Positions 35,585-44,766 are shown, counted from the first letter of the stretch. The stretch: DNA of 64,000 nt from Nocardia sp. NBC_00403 (GCF_036046055.1 NZ_CP107939.1:2480001-2544000); one strand, 5' to 3'. A program made the numbers and translations. The notes: generated by a model not told the origin, from the letters alone.

Positions 35585-36934
35585 GTGACCCTCGAACTGG
35601 ACCGCACCCGCACGGACGGTGACATAGCACCGGTCACCCCCGCGACCCGGGTACACGAGATCTTGTCGGCGCACCTGCTGGCCGACGGATTCGACTTGGT
35701 GCTCGACCTCCGAAATTCGCGTGGCTGCCGGATCGTCGACGAACGAGACGGCAGCTCCTACCTCGACATGTTCGGCTTCTTCGCCTCGAACGCGCTAGGG
35801 ATGAACCATCCCGCGCTGGCCGAGGACGAAGTCTTCCGCGCCGAACTCGCCGCAGCCGCCCTCAACAAACCGAGCAACTCCGACATCTACACAGTCGAAA
35901 TGGCCCGGTTCGTAGAGACATTCGCGCGGGTGCTCGGTGATCCACGGCTACCGCATCTGTTCTTCATCGACGGTGGCGGACTCGCCGTGGAAAATGCGCT
36001 GAAGGCGGCCTTCGACTGGAAGAGCAGGCACAACGAATCCCATGGCCGCGCACCGGAACTCGGCACCAAGGTGCTGCACCTGACCGGAGCATTCCACGGC
36101 CGCACCGGCTACACCATGTCGCTGACCAACACCGATCCGGTGAAGGTCGCGCGCTTCCCGAAGTTCGACTGGCCCCGCATCGAGGCACCGTATCTGTGCG
36201 ACGACCTCGACATCGACGTTGCCGAGGCGAACGCGTTGGCCCAGGCGCGGCGCGCCTTCGACGAAAACCCGCACGACATAGCATGTTTCATCGCCGAGCC
36301 GATCCAAGGCGAGGGCGGTGACCGGCACCTGCGGCCGCAGTTCCTGCAGGCCGTACAGCGACTGTGTCACGAGAACGACGCGCTGTTCGTGCTCGACGAG
36401 GTGCAGACCGGGGTCGGCATGACCGGAACCACCTGGGCCTACCAGCAACTCGGGCTCGAGCCGGACGTGGTCGCGTTCGGGAAGAAGACCCAGGTGTGCG
36501 GCGTGATGGCGGGTGGGCGTATCGACGAGGTGCCCGACAATGTGTTCGCCGTCAGCTCCCGGATCAATTCCACCTGGGGCGGGAACCTTACCGACATGGT
36601 GCGCACCAGGCGGATTCTCGAGGTGCTCGAGCAGGACCAATTGATAGAGGGGTCTCGAGAGCTCGGCACGCATCTGTTGCGGCGACTGGAAGGGCTCGCC
36701 GCGGTGCACCCGAGCATCACCGAACCCCGTGGACGTGGCCTGATGTGCGCGGTCACAGTCGCTTCGGCGCAGCTGCGCGACCAAGTGCTGGCCGAGCTGT
36801 GGGCGGACGAGCATGTGCTGATACTCGGCACCGGTGAACGGGGCATCCGCTTCCGGCCGCCGCTCACCGTCAGCGCTGCCGAATTGGATGCGGCGGTCGA
36901 CGCCCTGGATCGGGTTCTCACCGGCCTCGGGTAG
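35585..36934 (+). CDS. lat: L-lysine 6-aminotransferase
   Basis: PLP-dependent class III aminotransferase of 449 residues that moves the epsilon-amino group of lysine to 2-oxoglutarate, giving 2-aminoadipate semialdehyde. The N-terminal HEILSAHLLADGFDLVLDL region, the FIDGGGLAVENALKAAFDWK segment (given up to 20 residues) and the PLP lysine in FGKKTQVCG identify Lat rather than ornithine or GABA transaminases. The start is a GTG at 35585. Lat genes also open cephamycin clusters, but here the pcd/lrpA neighbourhood indicates lysine catabolism. Its last codons are duplicated in the repeats that follow. Confidence 0.92.
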   Translation: MTLELDRTRTDGDIAPVTPATRVHEILSAHLLADGFDLVLDLRNSRGCRIVDERDGSSYLDMFGFFASNALGMNHPALAEDEVFRAELAAAALNKPSNSDIYTVEMARFVETFARVLGDPRLPHLFFIDGGGLAVENALKAAFDWKSRHNESHGRAPELGTKVLHLTGAFHGRTGYTMSLTNTDPVKVARFPKFDWPRIEAPYLCDDLDIDVAEANALAQARRAFDENPHDIACFIAEPIQGEGGDRHLRPQFLQAVQRLCHENDALFVLDEVQTGVGMTGTTWAYQQLGLEPDVVAFGKKTQVCGVMAGGRIDEVPDNVFAVSSRINSTWGGNLTDMVRTRRILEVLEQDQLIEGSRELGTHLLRRLEGLAAVHPSITEPRGRGLMCAVTVASAQLRDQVLAELWADEHVLILGTGERGIRFRPPLTVSAAELDAAVDALDRVLTGLG

Positions 36935-37300
36935 TTCGCCATTGATGTCCGGATGGCAGGACCGGCTTCGACTGACCGTCGCGCGGATTGCGTTCGGCCA
37001 GGCGGTCGACGCTGTGGCTCGAGGTTCGACGGGCCTCGGTTAGTCCAGCCGCCGATGTCCGGACGGCCGAACCTGCTTCAGTGGATCCGGCGCGGATTGC
37101 TGCGGAATCCGCGCCGCCCCGGACCTGGGCTACGCGCCTTTGTCCGGTGCGGCGGCGGACACCGCGGACCGGGGCTCTGACCAGCCTCGGAAGAGTTCTG
37201 TCGCGAATGTCCGGGTGGCAGAATCTGCTTCGGTGGATTCGGCGCGGATTACCGCGGAATCCGCGCCCCACCACCTAGGCTTCGCACCCATGTCATCTCG
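36890..37300. repeat. Three degenerate tandem repeats including copies of the lat 3' end
   Basis: Three head-to-tail units begin near 36890, 37002 and 37147. Unit 1 starts inside lat (codons for AVDALDRVLTGLG and stop); unit 2 still encodes AVDAVARGSTGLG and a stop; unit 3 is more decayed. Each continues with a GATGTCCGG-like box (GAATGTCCGG in unit 3) and a GCGCGGATT box. In units 2 and 3 this last box is completed into hairpins at 37088-37116 and 37241-37267. No gene fits in the 384-bp gap after lat. The units look like old tandem duplications. Confidence 0.7.
37088..37116. terminator. Hairpin in repeat unit 2
   Basis: CGGCGCGGATT and AATCCGCGCCG form a perfect 11-bp stem around a 7-base loop. 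A near-copy (10-bp stem, GGCGCGGATT and AATCCGCGCC) lies at 37241-37267 in unit 3. Both are downstream of lat and could act as terminators, although neither has a T-run. Confidence 0.5.
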
Positions 37301-37318
37301 TCTTCACCACCCCCTGGC

Positions 37319-38587
37319 ATGGTGCAGCGCGTGAACCGGCAGCGCATGTTCCGCAGCTGCGCACCATCCGCTCGACCGGACCGACGTCCGGCCGCGGCCC
37401 CCTATCAATTCATCGCATGCCTAGCCGTAGTAGCGGCCGTGGCGGGGTGCGCCTCCAGTGGCGCGGGTTCGGCAGGCGTGTCGCAAGCACCGAGCTCGGT
37501 TGTTGCCGCGCCGACTACGAGTGCGGTGGCTCCGGATCTACAGAACCTGCTACCGGGTATGCCGCCGCCGCTGTCACCGACCGATGTGTACGCCGCGAAC
37601 CGCGAGCTCAGCCCGGCGGTGGCCGACCATCGGGCGCTGGTGTACGTGCCCAATAGTCAATCCAACACAGTCTCGGTGATCGACCAGGCCAGCTTCCAGG
37701 TGATCGACACCTTCCGGTCGGGCGGCTCGGAACCGCAGCATGTGGTGCCGTCCTACGACATGCAGACGCTGTATGTCACCAACGATCTGCCGATCGGCGC
37801 CGGCAGCCTGCTCGCCATCGATCCGAAGACCGGCCGGCCTGGTTCGGCGTTTCCGGTGCGCGACCCCTACAACATGTATTACACGCCGGACGGCCAGTTC
37901 GCGCTCGTCGTCGCGGAAGCGGACAAGTCGCTGGATTTCTACGATCCGTACACCTGGCAGAAGCTGCACTCGATGGCGGTGCCCACGTGCGCCGGCATCG
38001 ATCACATGGACTTCACAGCCGACGGCCGGTTCGCGCTGGCCAGTTGCGAATTCGCGGGGCGCATGCTGGTTTTCGACGTTGCGACGCGCACCGAGGTCAA
38101 GACCATCGACCTGCCCGGCGGGCGCTCCGGTATGCCGCAGGACGTCAAGCTCTCGCCGGACGGACGTACCTTCTTCATCGCCGATATGGCCGCCAACGGT
38201 GTCTACACCGTCGACGCCCTCCGCTTCGAGAACACCGGCTTCATCCCCACCGGCAAGGGCGCGCACGGCCTCTACGTCACCCGCGACTCCCAGCAGATGC
38301 TCATCACCAACCGTCACGAGGGCAGCATCTCGGTGTGGGATTTTGCGGCGAACAAGCTGGTCAACAAGTGGTACATCCCAGGAGGCGGCAGCCCCGACAT
38401 GGGCAATATCTCCGCTGACGGCCGGGTCTTCTGGGTCTCTGGCCGCCATCACGGCGAGGTCTACGCCGTAGATATCGTCAATTGGAACCTGTTGGCTCGC
38501 ATACCGGTTGGCCGAGGGGCACACGGGTTGACCGTCTGGCCACAACCCGGCCGCTACTCCACCGGGCATACCGGCGTGATGCGTTAG
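37319..38587 (+). CDS. Exported YncE-like beta-propeller lipoprotein
   Basis: Protein of about 422 residues. A basic N-terminus, hydrophobic stretch and lipobox AVAGC (Cys at about 44) indicate a lipoprotein. From about 100 on there are repeating blades of the YVTN/YncE type (VYVPNSQSNTVSVID, LYVTNDLP, LTVWPQPG), giving a seven-bladed propeller of unknown ligand. Starts are possible at 37319 (ATG) or 37331 (GTG), which change only the length of the basic N-terminus. It follows the decayed repeats behind lat and has no evident operon partner. Confidence 0.78.
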   Translation: MVQRVNRQRMFRSCAPSARPDRRPAAAPYQFIACLAVVAAVAGCASSGAGSAGVSQAPSSVVAAPTTSAVAPDLQNLLPGMPPPLSPTDVYAANRELSPAVADHRALVYVPNSQSNTVSVIDQASFQVIDTFRSGGSEPQHVVPSYDMQTLYVTNDLPIGAGSLLAIDPKTGRPGSAFPVRDPYNMYYTPDGQFALVVAEADKSLDFYDPYTWQKLHSMAVPTCAGIDHMDFTADGRFALASCEFAGRMLVFDVATRTEVKTIDLPGGRSGMPQDVKLSPDGRTFFIADMAANGVYTVDALRFENTGFIPTGKGAHGLYVTRDSQQMLITNRHEGSISVWDFAANKLVNKWYIPGGGSPDMGNISADGRVFWVSGRHHGEVYAVDIVNWNLLARIPVGRGAHGLTVWPQPGRYSTGHTGVMR

Positions 38588-38588
38588 C

Positions 38589-38957
38589 TCAGGAAGCGGC
38601 CGGATCACTCCTGGAGTGGGTGTTCGGCCGCAATCCGAGCCCGCCCTCGACGAATCGCCGGACGGAGGTCAGGCCGGACTCGAGCGCGGCTTCGTAGCCG
38701 GGCCGGGCCCACCCGGTGATGTCGGCGGTGTCATCGGTCCCGGGGGTCACGCCTATTTCGGCGACCATCTCCGCGGTCGTAGGTTCGCAGACCGCCCACG
38801 AATAATGGGTTTCGTTGTCCCACTGCGTCGTACGCAGTGAGACATAGTCGGGGTCATCGATGCCGCCCTCGGCGAGGGCCGGACGGTCGTCGATGCGTTC
38901 GTCGGCGCGCAGTGCGCGCAGGTACCACGTGCCCGCGTTGATCTCGACCGGTTCCAT
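38589..38957 (-). CDS. Short GNAT-like protein, hypothetical
   Basis: Protein of 122 residues whose strands resemble the first half of RimJ-type N-acetyltransferases: WYLRALRADERID at the N-terminus and a SWAVCEPTTAEMVAEIGVTP segment. The helix after the acetyl-CoA loop is weak (GYEAALESGLTSVRRF) and the C-terminal strands are missing, so catalysis is doubtful. The ATG shares one base with the stop of the upstream DUF1707 gene (TGATG), so the two are coupled. Function unknown. Confidence 0.6.
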   Translation of the reverse strand: MEPVEINAGTWYLRALRADERIDDRPALAEGGIDDPDYVSLRTTQWDNETHYSWAVCEPTTAEMVAEIGVTPGTDDTADITGWARPGYEAALESGLTSVRRFVEGGLGLRPNTHSRSDPAAS

Positions 38958-39376
38958 CAGTCCTCCGCGCGCCGACCCCGACCCCGATCTCGACCCCGGC
39001 GCCGGTCCCGCCCGCGATCGCGCCGATTGCCGTACAGCAGCGCGCCCATCAGCGGAATCGCCAGAAACCACAGCCAGCTATGCGTGAGGAAGAACAGAAT
39101 GACAGCGACGATCGGAATGACCGCCATCACTCGCTCCGGCCATTCGGCCATGAACCCCGTGTCGTGCTTCGCGGGCACCGCGGTAGCCGCGACGGGCTCG
39201 GGAAGATCCACGAACACCGTGTCCAGATCACCGCGGGTCATCGCCGCCGCGACCACCGCGCTGCGCTCGTCGAACTCGGCGACGCTCAGCCGACCGGCGG
39301 CGAAATGGTCGGACAGCCGTTGCATCGCCTGCTCACGCTCCGCGGTGCCGATGCGGATCTCGGGCACGTCACTCAT
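38957..39376 (-). CDS. DUF1707 SHOCT-like membrane protein
   Basis: Protein of 139 residues. The N-terminal DUF1707 domain (EIRIGTAEREQAMQRLSDHF, then GRLSVAEFDER) is followed by two closely spaced hydrophobic stretches (about 90-120) and a very Arg-rich C-terminal tail. DUF1707 proteins are widespread in actinobacteria; their role is unknown, although the domain is often joined to membrane segments or to phospho-signalling proteins. The start is an ATG at 39376. It is divergent from the kinase genes, with 338 bases between. Confidence 0.8.
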   Translation of the reverse strand: MSDVPEIRIGTAEREQAMQRLSDHFAAGRLSVAEFDERSAVVAAAMTRGDLDTVFVDLPEPVAATAVPAKHDTGFMAEWPERVMAVIPIVAVILFFLTHSWLWFLAIPLMGALLYGNRRDRGRDRRRGRDRGRGRRAED

Positions 39377-39714
39377 ACCAGCAAGGCTAGCGGTTGTCGA
39401 TGACGATGCGGCCGCCCCGCCGTTGCTCATCGACCTGGATCGGGTGCCGGCTCGGGCGGCCCGCCGCACCGGTGTCTGTTGGTGGGCGGCCGGGGCGACC
39501 GGATGTGGACTGTCGGGACCGACGTGGCACCTGTGTGTTGACGGACCGAAGTACGTCGATGGATCCGGTGCGGGGTGGTGGAAGAATTCCGTCCCCCGAA
39601 GGTGGCGGGTTGCGAAATGATGGATGGCTGTCGCGTTGGGTTCTCGATTTTGTAGTGCCGGTGAGGATTTCGGGTACCTGTTCGAGGGAGAGCAGGCTAG
39701 TGAGAGGTTTCGAT
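39377..39714. other. 338-bp gap between the DUF1707 gene and the first kinase gene
   Basis: The kinase reading frame stays open through the gap, but the translation has no domain or signal features and no ribosome binding site, so I treat it as non-coding. Divergent promoters must lie here; I see no clear operator or repeat. Confidence 0.5.
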
Positions 39715-41385
39715 ATGGGCGAGGTGTGGTTCGGCCACTACCGCCTCGACCGGTTGCTCGGCAGTGGGGGCACCGGGCAGGTCTGGCTCGCGCACGACAG
39801 CGTCACACAGCGTGACGTCGCGCTGAAGCTGTTGGCCGCGGTGCATGCCGTCGACGCGATATACCGGCAGCGGTTCACCAGGGAGGCCCGGCTGGCCGCC
39901 CAGGTTCGTGGTCCGCATCTAGTGCCGATCCACACGTTCGGCGAACTCGACGGTCGCCTATATATCGACATGGAGTTCATCGAGGGCACCAATGTCTCTG
40001 GTCTACTCCGACGCGACGGGCCGATGTCGCCGGCCAGGGCAGTGGAGATCATCGCGCAGACCGCGGCGGCGCTCGACCTCGCCCATCGGGCCGGGCTGGT
40101 GCACCGCGACGTCAAACCGTCCAACATCATGGTGAGCCCCAGCGGATTCGTCCATCTGATCGATTTCGGCACCGCCCACCGGATCGACCAGCCCACGATC
40201 ACGGCCAGTACCAACGTGGTCGGCACCCTCGCGTATATGGCGCCGGAGCGGTTCACCGGCACCTGCGACGGCCGCGCCGACCAATACTCACTGGCCTGCG
40301 TGCTCTACGAATGCCTCACCGGCCAGCGCCCCTTCGGCACCGTCGATTCCACACAGCAATTGCGCGCGAATCTGATGACCGACCCACCACGAGTCGCCGC
40401 CGTGAATCCCACCGTGCCCGCGGCATTGGATGCCGTCGTCGCCCGCGGCATGTCCAAGGACCCGGACCAGCGCTGGTCCAGCGCAGGCGAAATGGCCTCC
40501 GATGCGTATGCCGCGGTCACGGGTCGGGAGACAGCGACGGTCGAGATCACTGCGGCGAGCGTGGCCACGCAAGCAGTGCCGCCGGAATCGTGGCGCGCGG
40601 TCGACTCGCAGCACGGTGTCGATTCGGTGCGTGCTGCCGGATCGATGCGTGGAGTGGAGTGGTCGGGTGAGGCCGGCTCGCCGCGCAGAGTCGGGTCGTT
40701 GCGTGGAGTGGAGTCGTCCGGTGGGGCTGATTCGTTGCGCGGGATCGAGCCGTTGCATATGGCCGAATCGGTGCGCGCAGCGCAACCGCCGGGCAATCAC
40801 GAGCCGTCGCGGATTCTGGGTACAGGTCTCGCTGCCGCGGCCCTCTCGACCCTCCTTGCGATGGTCGGGATGGCGCTATGGCTCGGGCGCCCGCCGGGCA
40901 CCGAGACCGATTCGGCCGCACCATCATCCACACCGACCTCGGCCAGTCCGACGCCGCGGCCGCAAGCGCCGATCGGACCGACGTCAGCACAGCCACCGAT
41001 CGCGTTCGTCCCCGCCGCAGGGCAGCCATGCAACCCCGCCGTCGACGACAGCACGGTCGGAGGTGACGGCACCCCGCTCGCCTGCCTGCCCGCCGACGGC
41101 CACTTCGCCACGTGGATTCCAGCCCAGCCCCATGTCGACGCGCCGAAGCCGACCAACGACAAACCGGCCATGGAGAACTCTGGCAACAGCCAGAACACGC
41201 CGGGCAGCGACAGCCCCCTGGGCAGCGACAACTCCGACGCCGGCAGCAACTACGACAGCAACGCGGACAACAGCCCCGGCAACTCTGGTAACGCCGGTCA
41301 CGGCAACGACAAGCCGCACAACGACAAGCCGCACAACGACAAGCCGCACAACGACAAACCCGGCCACGGCAAACCCGGCAAGTAG
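39715..41385 (+). CDS. Transmembrane serine/threonine protein kinase (PknB-like)
   Basis: Kinase of about 556 residues. The cytoplasmic catalytic domain (about 8-265) has GSGGTGQV, Lys38, HRDVKPSN at 130-137 and DFG at 150-152, so it should be active. A juxtamembrane stretch (about 290-360) is made of degenerate repeats around SLRGVE. The membrane segment is at about 367-391. The outside part has a Pro/Ser/Thr linker, two cysteines (CNP and ACLP) and an Asn/Gly/Ser tail ending in four copies of NDKPH. The start is an ATG at 39715, with GAGAGG 8 bases before it. A second, related kinase follows. Confidence 0.9.
   Translation: MGEVWFGHYRLDRLLGSGGTGQVWLAHDSVTQRDVALKLLAAVHAVDAIYRQRFTREARLAAQVRGPHLVPIHTFGELDGRLYIDMEFIEGTNVSGLLRRDGPMSPARAVEIIAQTAAALDLAHRAGLVHRDVKPSNIMVSPSGFVHLIDFGTAHRIDQPTITASTNVVGTLAYMAPERFTGTCDGRADQYSLACVLYECLTGQRPFGTVDSTQQLRANLMTDPPRVAAVNPTVPAALDAVVARGMSKDPDQRWSSAGEMASDAYAAVTGRETATVEITAASVATQAVPPESWRAVDSQHGVDSVRAAGSMRGVEWSGEAGSPRRVGSLRGVESSGGADSLRGIEPLHMAESVRAAQPPGNHEPSRILGTGLAAAALSTLLAMVGMALWLGRPPGTETDSAAPSSTPTSASPTPRPQAPIGPTSAQPPIAFVPAAGQPCNPAVDDSTVGGDGTPLACLPADGHFATWIPAQPHVDAPKPTNDKPAMENSGNSQNTPGSDSPLGSDNSDAGSNYDSNADNSPGNSGNAGHGNDKPHNDKPHNDKPHNDKPGHGKPGK
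40640..40755 (+). repeat. Degenerate in-frame repeats in the kinase juxtamembrane region
   Basis: The motif TTGCGTGGAGTGGAGT or variants recur at roughly 25-60-base spacing, encoding SMRGVEWSG, SLRGVESSG and SLRGIEPL. They are in frame, so the linker length can change without loss of the kinase. Confidence 0.55.
41305..41359 (+). repeat. 15-bp tandem repeats at the kinase C-terminus
   Basis: AACGACAAGCCGCAC occurs three times in exact tandem (41305, 41320, 41335), followed by a diverged fourth copy. It encodes NDKPH repeats in the external tail. Confidence 0.9.
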
Positions 41386-41576
41386 TGGTCGGCGGTACTC
41401 CGCAGTGAGCGCATTCGTAGGGGTGTCGGCGGCTTCGGCGGTGAGGTAGTGCTACGTAGGGGACATCACACTGTGCGGGGGTGGGTGGCGGGGCTAGGGT
41501 CGGAGCAGGTTCGGGCAATTCGGGGTCGCCGGGTTGCCGCCCCACCCGCAGCGGCGCGGTTACCGGGAGGTCAGCG

Positions 41577-43685
41577 ATGGGGGAGGAACAGTTCGGGAAA
41601 TACCGGCTCGACCGTTTGCTCGGTCGGGGCGGGATGGGGGAAGTGTGGCTCGCGCGCGACACCGATGGCGGGCGCGAGGTTGCGCTGAAGGTGTTGTCGG
41701 CGAACCTGGCTACCGATGGGGAGTATCGGCGGCGGTTCGAGCGGGAGGCCAGGCTCGGTTCTACCCTGCGCAACCCTCACATCGTGCGCATTCACGGCTT
41801 CGGCGAGCAGGGCGGCCGACTGTTCATCGCGATGGATTACATCGACGGCATCGATCTGGCCGAAATGCTCGGCCGGGTCCGCACACTGGCCCCGGCCGCG
41901 GCCGTCGACTTCGTGACGCAGGTGGCCTCCGGACTGGATGCCGCGCATCGGGCGGGGCTGATCCATCGTGACGTCAAACCGTCCAACATCCTGATCGACA
42001 ACCGCGGGCACGCGTACCTGATCGATTTCGGTATCGCCAAGGGCATGGGGCAGACCGCCGTCACCGCAACGGGTATGGCGATCGGCAGCTGGCCCTATAT
42101 GGCACCGGAGCGCTTCAACGGGACGGTCGACGCACGCTCCGACATCTACTCGCTGGCCTGCGTACTGTACGAATGCTTGACCGGCCGTCGCCCGTACGGC
42201 GACACCGACCCACCCCGCCAGATGCACGACCACCTGATGGCCACGCCGCCGTGCGCGGCCTCGGTGAATCCGTCGGTACCAGCGGCGTTGGACGCGGTCA
42301 TCGCCTGCGGCATGGCCAAGGATCAGGCCAGGCGCTACTCGAGCGCCCGTGACTTCGCGGACGCCGCCCGCGCCGCCGTCGGCTCGGAACGCTCGAATCT
42401 GCGCGCCGGGAATCGGTTGGTCACTCCGCTCGTGCCGCCGCAGTCGGCAACACCGAAGCCTCCCACGAAGCTGCTCGAGCAGCCGGGACCGACGCCGACA
42501 ATGGTGGCGACGGGTCGATCGGAACCGGCGGCACCGCTGCCACCGCCTGCTGCACCGAACGGTCCGACGCCGGATCCGTCGTTGGTGGCCGGTGCGCAGC
42601 CGCCGATACCGCCCGCGCCTCGACATCCGACACCGACGAAGGTGATGCCGGAGCCCGGCCCGACACCGACGTTGGTGGCGACGGGGCAACCGTCGTCATC
42701 TCCGTCGCCGTGGAAAGCGCCTGCTGCTTCGAGCAAGTCGCCGAACTCGGCGGTCGATGCGCGATCATCGGTCCCCGCGCCGAAACATCCTGTGCCGACG
42801 AAGGTGATGCCGGAGCCGGGGCCGACACCGACGTTGGTGGTGACCAGGCTCGCGCCACCGCTTGTGCCGTCGCCGGTAAGAGGTGCTGTCCCGCAGCAGA
42901 ATTCGCGATATGCGCCGTTTGCGCCTGCGCGGCGCGGTGCGACTTTCCCGCCGCCGGTCCCGGCGAAACGGCCTGCCTATCAGCCGAAGTCGAAGCGGCA
43001 GCGCGGTGCGTCGGTGGCGCCGCTGCGGTGGTCGATGTCGCGGGGGCGTCCGTGGATCGCGTCGCCGCCCGCGGCCCCACGTCGAGGCCGTCGACGGTCG
43101 GGTGGCGTGCTCACCAAGGTAATCGGCGCGCTCGTCGTGGTGTTCCTGACGCCGTTCGTGCTCGCGGCCGGGTGCGTCGCGCTGTTGGCCTCGGGCAGCC
43201 GGGTCGGCGATTCGAGCGGTGGTTCGGGCGCCGCACGACCGACGGCGGCGGCCGAAGAACATCCCGTACCCCCGCCGGATCCCGGTCCGGCCGGCCCCGC
43301 GCCTGCGCAGTCAGCGGTGCGCGACGGGAAGTTCGAATTCGTGGTCACCAGTGCCGATTCCGGCATCTCCCCCGTCGGATTCCAATCGGCCCGTGGTTCT
43401 TTCACGATCGTCACGGTCACGGTGAACAACATCTCCGACCAGTCGAAGTGGTTCCTGCCATTCGGTCAACACCTCATCGATACCCGGGGCCGCGTGATCG
43501 ACCACGACCCCGCCGCCACCATGTGGCAGACCACCCAAGGCCGCCACAACTACTCCTTCGAACTGCACCCCGGCCAATCCGCCACCACCCAACTGGTTTT
43601 CGACGTCGCCCCCGACTCCACCCCGAGTCACCTCGACCTACACGACTTCCCGCTCTCCCAGGGCGTCGCAGTGATGGTGGGTTGA
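41577..43685 (+). CDS. Serine/threonine protein kinase with DUF4352 sensor domain
   Basis: Kinase of 702 residues. Catalytic domain (about 8-265): GRGGMGEVW, Lys38, HRDVKPSN at 130-137, DFG at 150-152. A Pro/Thr-rich linker (about 280-510) carries two long copies and one short copy of a TKVMPEPGPTPTLV-type repeat, rich in Thr-Pro-Thr and so possibly a phosphorylation platform. One membrane segment is at about 512-538. The external domain (about 590-700) matches DUF4352, an Ig-like domain common on actinobacterial lipoproteins and kinases. The ATG at 41577 has CGGGAGG upstream. It is a neighbour paralog of the preceding kinase, 191 bases downstream. Confidence 0.92.
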   Translation: MGEEQFGKYRLDRLLGRGGMGEVWLARDTDGGREVALKVLSANLATDGEYRRRFEREARLGSTLRNPHIVRIHGFGEQGGRLFIAMDYIDGIDLAEMLGRVRTLAPAAAVDFVTQVASGLDAAHRAGLIHRDVKPSNILIDNRGHAYLIDFGIAKGMGQTAVTATGMAIGSWPYMAPERFNGTVDARSDIYSLACVLYECLTGRRPYGDTDPPRQMHDHLMATPPCAASVNPSVPAALDAVIACGMAKDQARRYSSARDFADAARAAVGSERSNLRAGNRLVTPLVPPQSATPKPPTKLLEQPGPTPTMVATGRSEPAAPLPPPAAPNGPTPDPSLVAGAQPPIPPAPRHPTPTKVMPEPGPTPTLVATGQPSSSPSPWKAPAASSKSPNSAVDARSSVPAPKHPVPTKVMPEPGPTPTLVVTRLAPPLVPSPVRGAVPQQNSRYAPFAPARRGATFPPPVPAKRPAYQPKSKRQRGASVAPLRWSMSRGRPWIASPPAAPRRGRRRSGGVLTKVIGALVVVFLTPFVLAAGCVALLASGSRVGDSSGGSGAARPTAAAEEHPVPPPDPGPAGPAPAQSAVRDGKFEFVVTSADSGISPVGFQSARGSFTIVTVTVNNISDQSKWFLPFGQHLIDTRGRVIDHDPAATMWQTTQGRHNYSFELHPGQSATTQLVFDVAPDSTPSHLDLHDFPLSQGVAVMVG
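42627..42848 (+). repeat. 162-bp-period repeat in the kinase linker
   Basis: The stretch encoding PTPTKVMPEPGPTPTLV recurs 54 codons later (from 42789) almost unchanged at DNA level. A shorter relative (EQPGPTPTMV) lies earlier at about 42477. It expands the Thr-Pro-Thr content of the cytoplasmic linker. Confidence 0.8.
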
Positions 43686-43797
43686 CCAACGGCGGCCGCG
43701 CGGGACGGTCGCACATCGTCGCGGTCGCTGTGCTCGCGGTTTGGTCCGAGGTGGGCACTGTGGCCTATTCGTACTGCTCGACCAGAGCGGACCTCTG

Positions 43798-44760
43798 TCA
43801 GGCGGTTTCGCTGCTGATGTCCAGGGCGGCGGCGAGGCTGGAGTGGACGGCCCGTCGGCCGATCTCGAGTGCTCGGGCCAGCAGGGTGGTGTCCCGGGCC
43901 GCGCTGTCGATGTCGGGGGAGCCGAGCGGGGGGTGGATTTGGAGGGCGGTGTGGCCGAGGCCGGTGAGGAATCGGTCTTCGACGTGTTGCTGGAGTGGGC
44001 GCTGCAACCAGGCCCGGTAGGCGCCCGGGGCGCGGACGCGCAGGTAGCTGCTGCCGACGATCTGATGTAGCCGGGAGGCGGGCGGGCGCTGTTCGTCGGT
44101 GCGGCGGGTGCGCAGGACGAGCGCGTGGGTGGCGCCGTCACGGACTGCGGTACGGATGGGCACGGTTTCGGCGAGCCCGCCGTCGAGGTAGTGGGAGTCG
44201 CCGAGCGGGACGGGAGGTCCGGCCAGAATCGGCAGCCCGGCCGAGGCGCGCAGCGCGGTCATCAACGTCCGCTTATCGACGATGTGGCGGCGCAGGTCGA
44301 CCGCGAGGCCGGTGCGGATATCGGTGCCGATCGGGTGGAAGGTGGTGGGGTTGGCCAGGATCGCAGGGAAGTCCATCGGTTCGACGCCGTCGTACACCTG
44401 ATGGACCAGGTAGTTCAGGTCGAACGCGGGTCGTCCGCGCAGCAGCCGAGCCGGATCGACAGCGCGTCGCATGATGGCTGGATCGGTCCACGACCGCATA
44501 CCGGGCAGCGCCCGCCCGCACAGCAGCCATGCGCCGTTGATCGCGCCCGCGGAGGTGCCGTAGACGGCATCGAAGATCGAGGCGAGACCGAGCTCCTCCA
44601 ACGCCTGCACCATGCCGCTGGAATAGACGCCGCGGCTGCCTCCGCCCTCGATAACCAGTGCGAGGCGATGCCCGTCGCTGCGGCTCGCGGACTCACGACG
44701 GCCGCGGATGACCTCGGCGACGGTAGCTGCAACGGGCGAACTGGTCACCCGATCCACCAT
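43798..44760 (-). CDS. Patatin-like phospholipase family protein
   Basis: Patatin-fold acyl hydrolase of 320 residues. Oxyanion loop EGGGSRGVYSSG, nucleophile elbow YGTSAG, and catalytic aspartate in YLDGGLAE are all present. It lacks a signal peptide. This is the second patatin in the window and is not closely similar to that at 14378, which has GCGGTLG in place of GGGSRG. It lies downstream of accA3 on the same strand, separated by 95 bases and a hairpin, and converges on the kinase gene. A role in lipid turnover is likely; the substrate is unknown. Confidence 0.88.
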   Translation of the reverse strand: MVDRVTSSPVAATVAEVIRGRRESASRSDGHRLALVIEGGGSRGVYSSGMVQALEELGLASIFDAVYGTSAGAINGAWLLCGRALPGMRSWTDPAIMRRAVDPARLLRGRPAFDLNYLVHQVYDGVEPMDFPAILANPTTFHPIGTDIRTGLAVDLRRHIVDKRTLMTALRASAGLPILAGPPVPLGDSHYLDGGLAETVPIRTAVRDGATHALVLRTRRTDEQRPPASRLHQIVGSSYLRVRAPGAYRAWLQRPLQQHVEDRFLTGLGHTALQIHPPLGSPDIDSAARDTTLLARALEIGRRAVHSSLAAALDISSETA

Positions 44761-44766
44761 ACGACA

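Noticed and set aside
35585..36934. lat as part of a cephamycin cluster
   Set aside because: Neighbours are pcd and lrpA and no beta-lactam synthesis genes are in the window, so lysine catabolism is the better reading.
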